Source: DASUZB01 sp036377075 | GTDB lineage: Bacteria > Actinomycetota > CALGFH01 | Assembly: GCA_036377075.1 (NCBI GenBank) | Contig: DASUZB010000254.1 | Location: 1-14,231, forward strand | DNA length: 14,231 bases | Direction of reading: 5' to 3' | Shown: one piece after another, positions 12,956 to 14,231 of the stretch | How the letters are laid out: each line of letters opens with the position of its first letter | Position numbering within the stretch: the stretch's first letter is position 1 | Position numbers and translations under genes: made by a program | The notes under the pieces: generated by a model | What the model was told of the DNA's origin: nothing | Seen by the model: only the letters and a program-made list of their open reading frames with translations | The model's database searches: none

Positions 12956-13316
12956 CGCAGTACTCCTTGGAGCTGATCTCTGGTCCGAGGCTACCGCCCC
13001 CGCACGGCACCTGTTGACCGCACCGCCGCTGGCTGGCAGCCTGGATGGCCATATGATCGCACCGTCGGCCACGGGATCGGCGGCCGCTCGCGCCCGCTGG
13101 GGCCCGGCCGCCCTGACCACCCGTGCCTGCGCGCCGATGGGCCTGGGCACCGGCAACTCCGCCGCCGGTCGTCCGCCCTGTCCGTAGGGTCGCCGCGCCA
13201 CCGGCGTCCGAGCGAGAGCGCGCGACCCGCATCCCTACCTTCTGGCGGCCCGACCGCGGCCGCCGAGCCGACCGGCGCCCTGTCGTGCGCCGGTCCCGTC
13301 CGCGAGGAGGGTTCCC
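12956..13316. other. Divergent intergenic region between pncA and the sulfurtransferase gene
   Basis: This 361-bp stretch holds the start signals of both genes but no convincing gene. Next to pncA is its Shine-Dalgarno (12963-12968). A TATGAT at 13052-13057 and a TACCTT at 13236-13241 could be -10 elements for the plus-strand gene, but neither has a good -35. Next to the sulfurtransferase, AGGAGG (13305-13310) lies 6 nt before its ATG. A 44-codon frame from 13054 lacks a ribosome binding site and is probably chance. Confidence 0.5.
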
Positions 13317-14162
13317 ATGGCCGACCGGGACAGCATCCTGGTCACCACCGACTGGCTCGCCGAGCACCTCGACGACCCGTCCGTCCGCGTCGTCGAGGTC
13401 GACGAGGACACCGACGCCTACCACCGCGGCCACATCCGTGGCGCGGTCCCCGTCAACTGGACCGCCGACCTGCAGGACCCGCTGCGGCGCGACTTCGTCA
13501 CCGCCGAGGCGTTCGCCAAGCTGCAGGACAACCTCGGCATCGGCAACGACACCACGGTGGTCCTCTACGGCGGCAACAACAACTGGTTCGCCGCGTACGC
13601 CTACTGGTACTACAAGGTGTACGGGCACCGGGACGTGCGCCTGCTCGACGGCGGCCGCAAGCTCTGGGAGCTGGAGGGCCGTGAGCTCACCACCGCGGCG
13701 CCCAGCGCGGCCGCGACCAGCGGCTACGCCACCGCCGAGCCGGACCTGTCCATCCGCGCCTTCCGCGACCAGGTCCTCAGCGACTACCTCGGCGGCCAGG
13801 GCACCGCGCTGGTCGACGTCCGCTCGCCGGAGGAGTTCCGCGGCGAGAAGCTCGCCCCCGACCACCTGCCGCAGGAGTCGGCCCAGCGGCCCGGGCACAT
13901 CCCGGGCGCGGTGAACGTCCCCTGGGCCAAGGCGGTCGACGGCAACACCGGGAGGTTCCTGACCGACGCCGAGCTGGGCGAGCTGTACGGCGGCAAGGGC
14001 GTCACCGCCGACAAGGAGGTGGTGGCCTACTGCCGCATCGGTGAGCGCTCGGCGCACACCTGGTTCGTGCTGCACGAGCTGCTCGACTACCCGAAGGTCC
14101 GCAACTACGACGGCTCCTGGACCGAGTGGGGCTCGCTGGTCGGCGTCCCGATCGAGCGCTGA
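13317..14162 (+). CDS. Two-domain thiosulfate sulfurtransferase (rhodanese, CysA/SseA type)
   Basis: The 281-residue product has two rhodanese domains. The N-terminal one (about 1-125) is inactive, with LYGGNNNWFA at the position of the active loop. The C-terminal one (about 145-281) carries the catalytic Cys239 in the loop AYCRIGERSAHTW, matching the CRxGxR signature of thiosulfate rhodaneses, and DVRSPEEFRGE (167-177). It is very like M. tuberculosis CysA2/CysA3 (277 residues). It transfers sulfane sulfur from thiosulfate to cyanide in vitro; the physiological acceptor is probably a thiol or sulfur-carrier. AGGAGG lies 6 nt before the ATG. It is monocistronic as far as the window shows. Orthology among SseA/CysA proteins is left open, so no symbol is given. 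Confidence 0.93.
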   Translation: MADRDSILVTTDWLAEHLDDPSVRVVEVDEDTDAYHRGHIRGAVPVNWTADLQDPLRRDFVTAEAFAKLQDNLGIGNDTTVVLYGGNNNWFAAYAYWYYKVYGHRDVRLLDGGRKLWELEGRELTTAAPSAAATSGYATAEPDLSIRAFRDQVLSDYLGGQGTALVDVRSPEEFRGEKLAPDHLPQESAQRPGHIPGAVNVPWAKAVDGNTGRFLTDAELGELYGGKGVTADKEVVAYCRIGERSAHTWFVLHELLDYPKVRNYDGSWTEWGSLVGVPIER

Positions 14163-14231
14163 TCGGGCACGAGATCCTGCATTGCCGGTGATCGGGCGGT
14201 CGGGCAGACTGCGGCCGTGGAAGCACTAGGC

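Noticed and set aside
13014..13057. TTGACC and TATGAT as a promoter for the sulfurtransferase.
   Set aside because: The two hexamers are 32 bp apart, far from the 16-18 bp needed.
13054..13187. A 44-codon plus-strand frame upstream of the sulfurtransferase gene, beginning inside a TATGAT.
   Set aside because: No ribosome binding site, no recognisable sequence and composition typical of chance frames in GC-rich DNA.
14217..14231. A possible GTG start of a next gene at the right edge.
   Set aside because: Only five codons are visible and no Shine-Dalgarno precedes it.

Overview
This 14.2 kb window is very GC-rich and densely coded, with short intergenic gaps and many genes in which the codon third position is almost always G or C. 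It looks like actinobacterial (Actinomycetota) chromosome. Supporting signs are the actinobacterial-type exonuclease/polymerase-A protein, a CysA/SseA-type sulfurtransferase, PhoP/MprA-like two-component systems, and a LexA box of the Gram-positive/mycobacterial form. I cannot place it below phylum. No tRNA, rRNA, insertion sequence, CRISPR array or phage module was seen; this is ordinary chromosome with some interesting control regions.

Layout. (1) 1-1176 (+): 3' part of a DNA polymerase A-family gene. (2) 1368-2979 (+): an HtrA-like membrane-anchored serine protease followed by a small SHOCT membrane protein. (3) 3041-7857: two paralogous OmpR-type response regulator/sensor kinase pairs arranged head to head (pair 1 on minus, pair 2 on plus) around a shared 233-bp control region. 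(4) 7906-9530 (-): a DUF2785 protein and a SAM-dependent methyltransferase. (5) 9767-10453 (+): an unrecognised protein behind a sigma70-like promoter whose -10 abuts a perfect LexA (SOS) box. (6) 10470-12955 (-): an adenylate kinase paralogue, a ferritin-like/VIT1 fusion and a nicotinamidase. (7) 13317-14162 (+): a two-domain sulfurtransferase.

How the parts may work together. The control region between the two regulator genes carries 7-bp TCACAG-type half-sites at an 11-bp period, the architecture known for M. tuberculosis PhoP. A three-copy array of the same kind lies upstream of the HtrA-like protease. I therefore infer one cell-envelope stress circuit: two related sensor/regulator pairs sharing a divergent promoter region, with the adjacent HtrA/SHOCT genes as likely targets, reminiscent of mycobacterial MprAB-PepD.

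The best candidate for something undescribed is the gene at 9767. It appears to be DNA-damage-inducible, is not a family I recognise, and ends in two near-identical 12-residue motifs joined by a low-complexity linker. The flanking iron-linked Er/VIT1 fusion and the pncA gene are recognisable families; a perfect 11-bp inverted repeat brackets the putative Er/VIT1 promoter.
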